Positions 42,642 to 51,576 of a stretch of DNA of 64,000 nucleotides are shown one piece after another. Location of the stretch: positions 992,001 through 1,056,000 of the forward strand of contig JACKII010000001.1 in assembly GCA_020638555.1 (NCBI GenBank), written 5' to 3'. The notes beneath the pieces were generated by a model. The model was not told where the DNA came from and did no database searches. It saw only the letters and a program-made list of their open reading frames with translations. Both the position numbers and the translations under genes were made by a program. This stretch comes from Alphaproteobacteria bacterium (GTDB taxonomy: Bacteria > Pseudomonadota > Alphaproteobacteria > Bin95). The stretch's first letter is position 1, and the number at the start of each line of letters is the position of its first letter.

Positions 42642-43945
42642 CGGTCGGTCTCCGCCAGGCGGATCGCGCCGGCCTCGGCAATGTGGATCACGCCGGCCTC
42701 GGCAATGTGGATCACGCCGGCCTCGGCGAGGGCGGCGATGCGCGACGTGTCGTAGCCGAGCAGGCGGGTCAGCACCGCGGCGGTGTGTTGGCCGAGCAGC
42801 GGTGCTGCGACCGGGTCGGCCACCGGCGTCGCGCGGAACTGGAAGGGCGGCGCGATGTTCGGCACGCTGCCGCCGTCCGGGAAGGGAATGGCGGTGGCAC
42901 GGCCGCGCTCCCGGATCTCGCCGGCCGCATAGACCTCGTCCAGCGCCCGCACCTCGCCGGCCGGCACGCCGGCCTCCAGCATTTTGGCGAGCAGGTCCGC
43001 CCGCGGTTGGGCGGCGAACAGGGGGCGGATGATCGCCGCCAGCTTGTCCTTGTTGGCGGCGCGGGTGCGACCCTCGGCGAAGTCCGGATGCTCGGCGAGG
43101 TCGGGGCGGCCCAGCACGCTGCGGACCAGGCGCTGAAAGGTGCGGTCGTTGGCGCAGGTGATGTAGAACGGCCCGTCCGCCGCCTCGAACACGTCGGTCG
43201 GCGCGCTGTCCTTGCTGGAATTGCCGAAGCGCTCGGGCACCTGGCCGCTCATCAGATAGAGCATGGCGTGGAAGCCGCTCATCTGCACCGCGGTGTCGAA
43301 CAGCGACACCTCGCAATACTGGCCCTGCCCCAGGCGCTCCCGCGCCATCAGCGCGGCCAACACGGTGTTGCAGGCCATCATGGCGGTGCTGTTGTCCATG
43401 ATCGAGGGGCCGGCGCGCAGCGGGTCGCCGTCGGCCTGGCCGGTCAGGCTCATAAAGCCGCTTTCCGCCTGGGCGATGGGATCGAAGCCGAGCCGGCCGG
43501 CATAGGGGCCGGAACGGCCATAGGCGGAGACGGCGCAATAGACCAGGCGCGGGTTCGCCGCCGCCAGCGCCGCGTAGCCGAGGCCGAAACGGTCCATGAC
43601 GCCGGCGGAGAAGTTCTCGATCACCACGTCGGCGGTCGCGGCCAGATCGCGGGCGATCTGCTGGCCCTCCGGCCGGGTCAGGTCGAGGGCGACGCTCTGT
43701 TTGTTGCGGTTGCACCAGACGAAGGCCGGCCCCATGTCGGCCCGCTGCGGGCCGAAGCGGCGGAAATCGTCGCCGCCGGCGATTTTCTCGATCTTGACGA
43801 TCTCCGCCCCCAGATCGCCCAGCAGCATGGTGGCGAGCGGCCCGGCGATGAAATGGGTGAAATCCAGCACGCGGATGCCGTCCAGGGCCTTGGGCGCGTC
43901 TGCCGCGCGCGGCGGGTGGGGCGGCAGGAGGGGCGCTTCGGGCAT
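42638..43945 (-). CDS. CaiB/BaiF family III CoA-transferase, first gene of the acyl-CoA operon
   Basis: A 435-aa family III CoA-transferase (LDGIRVLDFTHFIAGPLAT, LLGDLGAEIVKIEK, likely catalytic Asp184 in SIMDNSTAMM). I start it at ATG 43945, because the longer frame to 43984 would run through the operator. The C-terminus carries an odd three-unit expansion (AEAGVIHI AEAGVIHI AEAGAIRL) coded by a 24-bp tandem repeat at 42661-42732. It heads the unit CoA-transferase, acyl-CoA dehydrogenase, MaoC, TetR, Rieske oxygenase. Confidence 0.92.
   Translation of the reverse strand: MPEAPLLPPHPPRAADAPKALDGIRVLDFTHFIAGPLATMLLGDLGAEIVKIEKIAGGDDFRRFGPQRADMGPAFVWCNRNKQSVALDLTRPEGQQIARDLAATADVVIENFSAGVMDRFGLGYAALAAANPRLVYCAVSAYGRSGPYAGRLGFDPIAQAESGFMSLTGQADGDPLRAGPSIMDNSTAMMACNTVLAALMARERLGQGQYCEVSLFDTAVQMSGFHAMLYLMSGQVPERFGNSSKDSAPTDVFEAADGPFYITCANDRTFQRLVRSVLGRPDLAEHPDFAEGRTRAANKDKLAAIIRPLFAAQPRADLLAKMLEAGVPAGEVRALDEVYAAGEIRERGRATAIPFPDGGSVPNIAPPFQFRATPVADPVAAPLLGQHTAAVLTRLLGYDTSRIAALAEAGVIHIAEAGVIHIAEAGAIRLAETDR
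42661..42732. repeat. three-copy 24-bp in-frame tandem repeat
   Basis: Units at 42661-42684, 42685-42708 and 42709-42732 share GGATCxCGCCGGCCTCGGC. They code for the repeated AEAGVIHI at the end of the CoA-transferase. Copies 1 and 2 differ by one base, so the expansion looks recent. Confidence 0.9.
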
Positions 43946-43967
43946 GGGCGTTTCTCTTGCGACTGTT

Positions 43968-43989
43968 ATTGAATGAATGTTCATTCAAT
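43968..43989. promoter_or_regulatory. 22-bp palindromic operator, FadR/YsiA type
   Basis: ATTGAATGAA, TG, then TTCATTCAAT is a perfect inverted repeat with a 2-base centre, 23 bp upstream of the CoA-transferase start. It closely resembles the Bacillus FadR operator consensus (TGAATGAMTANTCATTCA, from memory). A FadR-like TetR gene is in the operon downstream. Confidence 0.8.
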
Positions 43990-44101
43990 TTTGCGCCGCG
44001 CCCAAACAGGAGTCAACCGCCTGCGGTCGGCGGCGACCGGGAGGGATGGACCGGAGCGGGCGCGCTCCTGGGCCTGCGGGACTGCTATGCCTCTGGGGTT
44101 G

Positions 44102-44809
44102 CTATGCCTGTGGGGCCTCGATACCGACCATTTCGGTGCCGCAGCGGAAGCGGAGCGTGTTTTCGGCGTCGGCCCATTGCTGAAAGCCATCCGGTTGCAG
44201 CGTCCGCCAGAACGCGGCCTGGGCGGCGGTGTCCGGGAAATACAGTTCCGCCATGCCCGCATAGGGGGCCTGTTCGGGCGCGAGGCTGAGGCTCACCGCA
44301 TAGCGGAAGCCGCCGACCTTGCGCATGGTCTCCAGCACGTTCGGCGCGTGCACGTCCAGCCAGTGGTCGAACAGGGCGGCGACGTCCGCCCCCGGTTTCG
44401 CCGGCACCAGCGAGACCTGCTTGACGAAGCCGCTGCGGGTGCAGGGGAAGGGCGGGTTCAGGGTCAGCGGCTCCAGCGGCAGCCTGCCGTCGAGCACCAC
44501 CCATTCGCGCGTCGCCCAGGGCCAGTAGGGCTCGGCCTTCTGCTGAAAACTGTCCGCCGGCACGGTGCCGCTGGCCTGGGCCGGGCGCGGCGGTTCGGTT
44601 TCGAACCAGAGCTGCGCGACACCATCCCAGGCCGGCGGCGCGGCGCCGTCGGGGTCGAACAGGCTCGCCACATAGCGGGTGGCATGCAACCGGCCTTCGG
44701 CGCGGCTCTGTTCGTTGCGGGCGATGACGCTGGGCATGTGGTTGGCGAACCAGTGGGCGATCAGCTCCTCGCGGCTGGGGCCGGGGCGGCGCTTGATCAG
44801 ATACTGCAT
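44102..44809 (-). CDS. EthD-domain protein (two tandem EthD-like halves)
   Basis: A 235-aa protein of two related alpha/beta-barrel-like halves: MQYLIKRRPGPSREELIAHWFANH at the start and FVKQVSLVPAKPGADVAALFDHWLDVHAP from about residue 125. EthD domains are small ferredoxin-like folds seen next to P450s and in polyketide cyclase-like enzymes, often with unproven function. ATG 44809 starts the domain directly; ATG 44848 would add 13 residues. It lies upstream of the acyl-CoA operon on the same strand but before the operator, so it is likely transcribed separately. Confidence 0.8.
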   Translation of the reverse strand: MQYLIKRRPGPSREELIAHWFANHMPSVIARNEQSRAEGRLHATRYVASLFDPDGAAPPAWDGVAQLWFETEPPRPAQASGTVPADSFQQKAEPYWPWATREWVVLDGRLPLEPLTLNPPFPCTRSGFVKQVSLVPAKPGADVAALFDHWLDVHAPNVLETMRKVGGFRYAVSLSLAPEQAPYAGMAELYFPDTAAQAAFWRTLQPDGFQQWADAENTLRFRCGTEMVGIEAPQA

Positions 44810-45006
44810 TTTGACGCCCGGGGTCTGGGGCGGTCGGTCCTTGGGCATTCGTTCGGGTCTCCCATGCAGGCGGTCGGGCATTCGAAGCCGTCTATCATGG
44901 CCAGGATGGCGCGTTCGCGGGCGCACGGAAAGCGGGTTATGGACAGGAGAAGCCCGGCGCGCTCGAATCCATGGGCTTTGCCGGCTCTTCCGAACGGGAC
45001 CATTGC

Positions 45007-45810
45007 ATGCCCACAATCTCCACCCCTGGCGGTGCCATCGCCTATTCCCGCAGCGGTCGGGGAACACCGCTGGTTTTGCTGTTGCCGCAGAGTGCCGGGC
45101 CGGTGGGAGTGGCGCCGTTCGCCCAGGGCCTGGCCTCGGGCTTTGCCGTGATCCGCTACGACCAGCGCGGCACCGGCCAGAGCCCGCCGCCGAGCGACCC
45201 GGAGGCCGTGTCCATGGCCGACCGCGGCCAAGAGGTGGCGGACCTGCTGGCGGCGCTGGGGATCGCGCGGGCGCATCTGGTCTGCCATTCCACCGGCTGC
45301 GGCATCGGCCTCGCCTTCGCGTCCGCCCATCCGGAGCGGGTGGAGCGCCTCGCGCTGATTGCGCCCTGGAGCCATGGCGACGCCTTTCTGACCGACATGC
45401 AGACCCTGCGCATTGCCGCCGCGGCGGAACTGAGCGCGCAGACCTATGCCCGGTTCAATGCCAGCCTGCTGTTTCCGCCGGACTATCGGCGCGAGCACGC
45501 GGCCGGGTTCGCGCAACTGGCGGCCGAGGCGCCGCCGCCGGACGTGGCGCAGTTCAGCCGGCGGCTGCACGCGATCCTGGCGTTTGACGGCCGTCCGCTG
45601 TTGCCGGGAATCGGCCGGCCGGCGCTGGTCGTCTCGGCCGACGACGACCCGCTGATGCCGGCCTGGTTCGGGCGGGAGATCGCGGCGGGGCTTCCCGACG
45701 CCCGCTATGTGGAGCTGCGCGGCGGCGGGCACATGCTGCCGGAAACCCGGACAAGCGATCTGCTGGCGCTCCTGGTGCCGTTCCTGCACGGCGCGGATAC
45801 GGCGCGCTGA
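45007..45810 (+). CDS. alpha/beta hydrolase (lactonase/carboxylesterase-like)
   Basis: A 267-aa alpha/beta hydrolase. The nucleophile elbow is CHSTGCG with Ser95 (Cys in place of the usual leading Gly), the acid is in SADDDPLMP and the His in GGGHMLPE. The YDQRGTGQSPPP loop resembles 3-oxoadipate enol-lactonase and RutD-like enzymes. ATG 45007 gives the standard N-terminus. It converges with a TetR gene (16-bp gap). Confidence 0.88.
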   Translation: MPTISTPGGAIAYSRSGRGTPLVLLLPQSAGPVGVAPFAQGLASGFAVIRYDQRGTGQSPPPSDPEAVSMADRGQEVADLLAALGIARAHLVCHSTGCGIGLAFASAHPERVERLALIAPWSHGDAFLTDMQTLRIAAAAELSAQTYARFNASLLFPPDYRREHAAGFAQLAAEAPPPDVAQFSRRLHAILAFDGRPLLPGIGRPALVVSADDDPLMPAWFGREIAAGLPDARYVELRGGGHMLPETRTSDLLALLVPFLHGADTAR

Positions 45811-45826
45811 GGGGCAGGGATGCCGC

Positions 45827-46447
45827 TCAATCTTCGGGGATGAGGCCCAGGCCGCGGAGATAGACCAGCAGGCCGGATTCCAGCAGGTCGGCAGCGCTGA
45901 TCGGCGCGCGCCTGGGCGGGCGGTCGCCGAACAGCTCGGCGACGCCGTGGCAGAGCGCCCAGAGATGGTAGGTCATCATATGCACCGGCGGCCGGTTCGC
46001 CACCGGGCGGGTCGCGGCCAGGGCCTGGCAGGCGCCCTGCAACACGGCGAAGGCGCGGTCGGCGGCGGATTTGACCGCCGGGTCCTCCGGCACGCCGGAC
46101 TGGAACATGGCCTGGAACAGCGGCCGTTCCTCCCGCGCAAAGGCCAGATAGGCCAGGCCGACGGCCTCCAGCGCCGCCAGCGGGCTGGGCGCACCCCGGT
46201 TCCAGGCGCGTTCCAGCCGGTCGGCGAAGCGTTCGAAGCCATAGCGCGCCACCTCCGCGATCAGGGCGTCGCGGTCGGCGAAATGGCGATAGGGCGCAGC
46301 CGGCGACACGCCGGCGGCCCTGGCGGCCTCGGCGAAGGTGAAGCCTTGCAGCCCCTTGTCGGCAATCAGTCCGATGGCTGCGAACAGCAGCGCCTCGCGC
46401 AGATTGCCGTGATGATAGCCGCGCTTGGCACGGTCCCGCTGGTCCAT
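45827..46447 (-). CDS. TetR-family regulator
   Basis: A 206-aa TetR protein: the HTH is FTFAEAARAAGVSPAAPYRHFADRDALIAEVA (residues about 36-66), followed by a TetR_C_33/WHG-like ligand domain (SPLAALEAVGLAYLAFAREERPLF). It is divergent from the COG4091 oxidoreductase gene across 148 bp, which contains a GCCGCCATGGCGGC palindrome; control of that gene is possible but unproven. Confidence 0.9.
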   Translation of the reverse strand: MDQRDRAKRGYHHGNLREALLFAAIGLIADKGLQGFTFAEAARAAGVSPAAPYRHFADRDALIAEVARYGFERFADRLERAWNRGAPSPLAALEAVGLAYLAFAREERPLFQAMFQSGVPEDPAVKSAADRAFAVLQGACQALAATRPVANRPPVHMMTYHLWALCHGVAELFGDRPPRRAPISAADLLESGLLVYLRGLGLIPED

Positions 46448-46595
46448 GGCGAAGACTTAGCCGGGGGCCGCCATGGCGGCAAGGCTGGCCGCGCGGCGGC
46501 TGGCCGTCGCCCGCCTGCCGGCGAAGGGGGTTGTTTGCGCCCGCGCTTGGCCTTAGGACCGCGGGCGGACATTCTTGTGCCGGAAAGACCATGCC

Positions 46596-47936
46596 ATGAA
46601 CCTCTCCCGACTCCTCGCCGCGCGCGCCGAGGCCGGCCAGCCCTTGCGGGCCGGCCTGATCGGCGCCGGCAAGTTCGGCTCCATGTTCCTGTCGCAGGCG
46701 CGGCGGACGCCCGGCCTGCAGGTGATGGCCGTGGCGGACCTGGACGCGGACCGGGCCCGGGCCGCGCTGGCGGGCGTGCACTGGCCGGCGGAGCAGTATG
46801 CGGCGCAGAGCTTCGAGGAGGCGCGCGTCTCCGGCGGCTGCCATGTGACCGAGGATGCGATGGCGATGATCGCCGCCCCCGGTCTGGACGTGGTGATCGA
46901 CGCCACCGGCAGCCCGTCCGCCGGCATCCGCCACGCGCAGGAGGCGTTCCGGCAGGGCCGGCACATGGTCATGGTCAATGTGGAGGCGGACGTGCTGGCC
47001 GGCCCGTTGCTGGCGCGGATGGCGCGGCAGGCGGGCGTGGTCTACAGCCTGGCCTATGGCGACCAGCCGGCGCTGATCGCCGAGCAGGTGGATTGGGCGC
47101 GGGCCTGCGGCCTGGAGGTGGTGGCCGCCGGCAAGGGCACCCGCTACCAGCCGCGCTACCACCAGTCGACCCCGGCAACGGTCTGGGATCACTATGGTCT
47201 GTCGGCAAACGAGGCGGTGGCGGGCGGCCTGAACCCGCAGATGTTCAACAGCTTCCTGGACGGCACCAAGTCCGGCATCGAGATGGCGGCGGTGGCCAAT
47301 GCCTGCGGCCTGAACGCGCCGAAGGACGGGCTCGCCTTTCCGGCGGTGGGCTTCAACCGGTTCGCGCAGGACCTGATCCCCCGCGCCGACGGCGGCCTGC
47401 TCGACGGCCGCGGCATGGTCGAGGTGGTGGCGAGCGAGGACCGGGACGGCCAGCCGCTGCCCGACGACCTGCGCTGGGGCGTCTATGTCGTGTTCGACGG
47501 CGAAACCGACTATGTGAAGGACTGTTTCCGCCAGTACGGCGTGCTGACCGATGCCGGCGGGCGTTATGCGGCGCTGTGGCGGCCCTATCACCTGATCGGG
47601 CTGGAACTGGGCATTTCGGTCGCCAGCGTCGGCCTGCGCGGCGAGCCGACCGGCTGCCCGGAGGCGTTCCGCGCCGACGTGGTGGCAACCGCCAAGTTCG
47701 ACCTGAAGGCCGGGCAGCGGCTGGACGGCGAGGGCGGCTATACGGTCTGGGGCAAGCTGATGCCGGCGGCGGATTCGCTGCGGCTCGGCGGCCTGCCCAT
47801 CGGCCTCGCCCATGGCGTGACGCTGAAGCGCGACGTGGCAGAGGGCGAGGCGCTCGGCTGGGACGATGTGGTCTATGACGCGGCCGACCCGACCATTGCC
47901 TTCCGCCGGCAGATGGAAGCGGCTTTTGGCGGCTGA
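46596..47936 (+). CDS. COG4091-type NAD(P)-dependent oxidoreductase (homoserine dehydrogenase-like, SAF domain)
   Basis: A 446-aa protein. The Rossmann motif GAGKFG is at residues 23-28, followed by VVIDATGSPSAG near 108 and VNVEADVLAGPLL. The C-terminal part (LPIGLAHGVTLKRDVAEGEAL) is a SAF-like domain. The family resembles homoserine dehydrogenase without its catalytic domain; some members act in sugar-acid catabolism (for example apiose or erythritol pathways). ATG 46596 fits better than 46575. No pathway partner is adjacent. Confidence 0.82.
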   Translation: MNLSRLLAARAEAGQPLRAGLIGAGKFGSMFLSQARRTPGLQVMAVADLDADRARAALAGVHWPAEQYAAQSFEEARVSGGCHVTEDAMAMIAAPGLDVVIDATGSPSAGIRHAQEAFRQGRHMVMVNVEADVLAGPLLARMARQAGVVYSLAYGDQPALIAEQVDWARACGLEVVAAGKGTRYQPRYHQSTPATVWDHYGLSANEAVAGGLNPQMFNSFLDGTKSGIEMAAVANACGLNAPKDGLAFPAVGFNRFAQDLIPRADGGLLDGRGMVEVVASEDRDGQPLPDDLRWGVYVVFDGETDYVKDCFRQYGVLTDAGGRYAALWRPYHLIGLELGISVASVGLRGEPTGCPEAFRADVVATAKFDLKAGQRLDGEGGYTVWGKLMPAADSLRLGGLPIGLAHGVTLKRDVAEGEALGWDDVVYDAADPTIAFRRQMEAAFGG

Positions 47937-47943
47937 CGGGGCG

Positions 47944-49113
47944 ATGACGATGCCGATGACGGACGCTGGGGCCGCCGGCCCGGTCGCGGGGCTGAAGGCC
48001 CTGGTGGCCCGCGGGGACTTGCGGCCGGATCCGTTGCAACGGGCGGCGGCGGAACGGCTACAGGGGCTGTACGAGGACTTGCGGGGCTACCGACCGGCGC
48101 CGCCACCGCCGGAGCGCAAGGGGTTGCTGGGCCGGCTGGGCTTCGGCGGCGGGAGGCGCGAGGCGCCGCCGCCCGTTCCGAGCGGGCTCTATCTGTTCGG
48201 GCCGGTCGGCCGCGGCAAGTCCATGCTGATGGACCTGTTCTTCGACACCGCGCCGGTGCAGCCGAAACGCCGGGTCCACTTCCACGCCTTCATGCAGGAG
48301 GTGCAGGAGCGCGTGCACGCCCGCCGCCAGAGCGGGGCCGAGGGCGACCCGATCCCGGACATCGCCCGCGACGTGGCCGAGCAGGCGACGCTGCTGTGCT
48401 TCGACGAGTTCCAGGTGGAGAACATCGCCGACGCCATGATCCTGGGGCGGCTGTTCCAGGCCCTGTTCGACCGCGGCGTGGTGGTGGTCGCCACCTCGAA
48501 TGTGGAGCCGCAGAATCTTTACAAGGACGGCTTGCAGCGCGAGCGGTTTTTGCCGTTCATCGCCCTGATCCAGGAGCGGCTGTCGGTGTTCGAACTGGAG
48601 TCGGAAACCGACTACCGGCTCGACCGGCTGAAGGGCCGGCCCACCTATCACACCCCCCTGGACGAGGCGGCGACGGAGGCGCTGGACCGGGCCTTCCGCG
48701 ACCTGACTGACGATGCGCCGCCGCATGCGGAGACGCTGAAGGTGCGGGGGCGCAAGCTGACGGCGCCGGTGACGGCGAAAGGCGTGGCGCGGTTCACGTT
48801 CGAGGATTTGTGCGCGCGGCCGCTGGGCGCGGCGGATTATCTGGCGATTGCGGCGCGGTTCCACACCGTCATTCTGGACGGCATCCCGGTCCTGCCGCCG
48901 GAAAAGCGGAACGAGGCCAAGCGGTTCGTCACCCTGATCGACGCGCTTTACGAGGCCAAGACCAACCTGATCTGCTCCGCCGCGGCCCTGCCCCAGGCGC
49001 TGAACCCGGAAGGCGAGACGTCGTTCGCCTTCCAGCGCACCGTGTCGCGCTTGATGGAGATGCAGGCGGACGACTATATCGCGGCGCGGCGCCCGACCGA
49101 GGCGCCGGCCTGA
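47944..49113 (+). CDS. zapE: cell division ATPase ZapE (AFG1-like)
   Basis: A 389-aa AFG1/ZapE ATPase. Walker A GPVGRGKS is at residues 86-93, Walker B LLCFDEFQVENIAD near 145, and the sensor VVVATSNVEPQNLY near 180. ZapE binds FtsZ and destabilises the Z-ring under low oxygen; mitochondrial AFG1 helps clear respiratory subunits. It lies directly before mdh, a common alphaproteobacterial order. Several ATG codons at the start (47944, 47953, 47959) make the first residues uncertain. Confidence 0.93.
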   Translation: MTMPMTDAGAAGPVAGLKALVARGDLRPDPLQRAAAERLQGLYEDLRGYRPAPPPPERKGLLGRLGFGGGRREAPPPVPSGLYLFGPVGRGKSMLMDLFFDTAPVQPKRRVHFHAFMQEVQERVHARRQSGAEGDPIPDIARDVAEQATLLCFDEFQVENIADAMILGRLFQALFDRGVVVVATSNVEPQNLYKDGLQRERFLPFIALIQERLSVFELESETDYRLDRLKGRPTYHTPLDEAATEALDRAFRDLTDDAPPHAETLKVRGRKLTAPVTAKGVARFTFEDLCARPLGAADYLAIAARFHTVILDGIPVLPPEKRNEAKRFVTLIDALYEAKTNLICSAAALPQALNPEGETSFAFQRTVSRLMEMQADDYIAARRPTEAPA

Positions 49114-49308
49114 CGGGCAGGCGCCACCCTTATCCTCCGCTTTTGTGGGACAAGCGATACGGCGAGGCGGCGACGCTCCCGCCAATCGCAGGGCAGACGT
49201 GAACCTTTGTAGGGTTGCTCCGTACTGCCGTTGGGCGTAGGAACGCGGCCAACGGCGCGCCCGTTATCGCGGGCTGCGACCAAACATTCTATGGTCGAAG
49301 GAAATCCC

Positions 49309-50274
49309 ATGGCTCGGAACAAGATTGCGCTGATCGGCGGCGGCAATATTGGCGGCACGCTGGCTCACCTGGTCGGTCTGAAGGAACTGGGCGATGTCGT
49401 CATGTTCGACATCGTCGAGGGCCTGCCGCAGGGCAAGACCCTGGATATCGCCCAGAGCAGCCCGGTGGAGGGCTTCGACGCCTCCGTGACCGGCACCAAC
49501 GACTATGCCGACCTCAAGGGCGCGGACGTGGTCATCGTCACCGCCGGCGTGGCGCGCAAGCCGGGCATGAGCCGCGACGACCTGATCGGCATCAACACCA
49601 AGGTCATGGGCTCGGTCGGCGAGGGCATCAAGAAGAACTGCCCGGACGCCTTCGTCATCTGCATCACCAACCCGCTGGACGCCATGGTCGGCATCCTGCA
49701 GCAGGCGAGCGGCCTGCCGACGAACAAGGTGGTGGGCATGGCCGGCGTGCTGGACAGCGCCCGCTTCCGCCTGTTCCTGGCCGAGGAATTCAACGTCTCG
49801 ATCGAGGACGTCAACGCCTTCGTGCTCGGCGGGCATGGCGACACCATGGTGCCGCTGATCAACTATTCGACCGTTGCCGGCATTCCGGTGCCGGAGCTGA
49901 TCAAGATGGGCTGGTCGACGCAGGAAAAGATCGACGCCATCGTCCAGCGCACCCGCGACGGCGGGGCGGAGATCGTCGGCCTGCTCAAGACCGGCTCGGC
50001 CTTCTATGCGCCGGCCTCGTCCGCGATCCAGATGGCCGAGGCCTATCTGAAGGACAAGCGCCGCCTGCTGCCCTGCGCCGCCTATCTGGACGGCGAATAC
50101 GGCGTGAAGGGCCTCTATGTCGGCGTGCCGGTCATCATCGGCAAGAACGGCGTGGAAAAGGTTGTCGAGGTGCCGCTGGCCGGCGCCGACAAGGCCGCAT
50201 TCGACCACTCGGTGGCTGCGGTTACCGAATTGTCAGGTCTTGCGGTCAAGCTGCGCGATGAGGCGGGCGCCTGA
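49309..50274 (+). CDS. mdh: malate dehydrogenase
   Basis: A 321-aa LDH-like malate dehydrogenase. NAD motif GGGNIGGTLAHL near residue 10, the Arg-bearing mobile loop VARKPGMSRDDL, the catalytic Asp/His in LDSARFR and GGHGDTMVP. It oxidises malate to oxaloacetate in the TCA cycle. The start at 49309 is supported by GAAGGAA 6-11 bases upstream. A 195-bp gap before it is a likely promoter region for the operon; the 126-bp gap after it could hold another start site. Confidence 0.97.
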   Translation: MARNKIALIGGGNIGGTLAHLVGLKELGDVVMFDIVEGLPQGKTLDIAQSSPVEGFDASVTGTNDYADLKGADVVIVTAGVARKPGMSRDDLIGINTKVMGSVGEGIKKNCPDAFVICITNPLDAMVGILQQASGLPTNKVVGMAGVLDSARFRLFLAEEFNVSIEDVNAFVLGGHGDTMVPLINYSTVAGIPVPELIKMGWSTQEKIDAIVQRTRDGGAEIVGLLKTGSAFYAPASSAIQMAEAYLKDKRRLLPCAAYLDGEYGVKGLYVGVPVIIGKNGVEKVVEVPLAGADKAAFDHSVAAVTELSGLAVKLRDEAGA

Positions 50275-50400
50275 CACCGGCGCACCCGTCATCGTGCCGT
50301 TCGCCTCGGGTCGGGGCGCCGCCTGCCGGCGGTGCCCGCGGCCGGGGCGGTTGTGTGAGGCTCATTAGGTGTTTCTGACCCGAGGGAACCGAACGACGCG

Positions 50401-51573
50401 ATGAATATTCACGAGTATCAAGCCAAGCAATTACTGGCGAAGTACGGCGTTGCCGTACCGAAGGGCGGCGTGGCCTTCACGCCCGACGAGGCGGTCGCCG
50501 CCGCCAACGACCTGGGCGGGCCGGTCTGGGTGGTCAAGGCCCAGATCCATGCCGGCGGCCGCGGCAAGGGCGGCGGCGTCAAGGTGGTCAAGTCCGTGGA
50601 CGCGGTTCGGGCCGAGGCGGACCGGATGCTGGGCATGACCCTGGTCACGCACCAGACCGGGCCGGAGGGCAAGGAGGTCGGCCGCATCTATGTCGAGGAC
50701 GGCTGCGACATTGCCCGCGAACTGTATCTCTCGCTGCTGGTCGACCGCGGCAACAAGCGGATCAACGTGATCGCCTCCACCGAAGGCGGCATGGATATCG
50801 AGGAAGTGGCGGCGAACACGCCGGAGAAAATCCTCACGCTCGCCATCGACCCGGTGACCGGGCTGATGCCGCACCACTGCAACCGCATCGCCTTCGGCCT
50901 GGGCTTGCAGGGCGACCAGATCAAAAGCGCGGCGAAATTCCTGACCGGGATGTACAAGGCCTTCACCGAGCTGGACGCCAGCATGGTGGAGATCAACCCG
51001 CTGGTGGTGACCGGCGGCGGCGAGGTGATGGCGCTGGACGCCAAGATGAACTTCGACGACAACGCGCTGTTCCGCCATGCCGACATCGCCGCGCTCCGCG
51101 ACGAGACGGAAGAAAACCCGCTGGAACTGGAAGCCAACAAGTACGCCCTCAACTATGTGGCGCTGGACGGCACCATCGGCTGCATGGTGAACGGCGCCGG
51201 CCTCGCCATGGCGACCATGGACATCATCAAGCTCTACGGCAAGGAGCCGGCGAACTTTCTGGATGTCGGCGGCGGCGCCAACGAGGAGACCGTGGCGGCG
51301 GCGTTCAAGATCATCCTGTCCGACCCGAAGGTCGAGGCGATCCTGATCAACATTTTCGGCGGCATCGCCCGTTGCGACGTGATCGCCGAAGGCGTGGTCG
51401 CGGCGGCCAAGGGCCTGTCGCTCGACGTGCCCCTGGTGGTGCGCCTGGAGGGCACCAATGTCGAGAAGGGCAAGGAGATCCTGAAGAATTCCGGCCTGGC
51501 GATCATCGCCGCCGACAATCTGGCGGATGCGGCCGAAAAGGTCGTGGCCGCAGCCAACGAAAAGGCGGCGTGA
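50401..51573 (+). CDS. sucC: succinyl-CoA synthetase beta subunit (ADP-forming)
   Basis: A 390-aa ATP-grasp protein of standard length. It begins MNIHEYQAKQLLAKYGVAVP and has the KAQIHAGGRGKGGGVK nucleotide site near residue 46 and the CoA-ligase C-terminal domain (LINIFGGIARCDVIAEG). With SucD it makes succinate plus ATP or GTP from succinyl-CoA. It lies 3 bp before sucD. Confidence 0.98.
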   Translation: MNIHEYQAKQLLAKYGVAVPKGGVAFTPDEAVAAANDLGGPVWVVKAQIHAGGRGKGGGVKVVKSVDAVRAEADRMLGMTLVTHQTGPEGKEVGRIYVEDGCDIARELYLSLLVDRGNKRINVIASTEGGMDIEEVAANTPEKILTLAIDPVTGLMPHHCNRIAFGLGLQGDQIKSAAKFLTGMYKAFTELDASMVEINPLVVTGGGEVMALDAKMNFDDNALFRHADIAALRDETEENPLELEANKYALNYVALDGTIGCMVNGAGLAMATMDIIKLYGKEPANFLDVGGGANEETVAAAFKIILSDPKVEAILINIFGGIARCDVIAEGVVAAAKGLSLDVPLVVRLEGTNVEKGKEILKNSGLAIIAADNLADAAEKVVAAANEKAA

Positions 51574-51576
51574 ACC

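Noticed and set aside
46465..46478. GCCGCCATGGCGGC palindrome as a TetR operator upstream of the COG4091 gene
   Set aside because: Short GC palindromes of this type are common by chance in this sequence; there is no second copy or flanking symmetry to support it.
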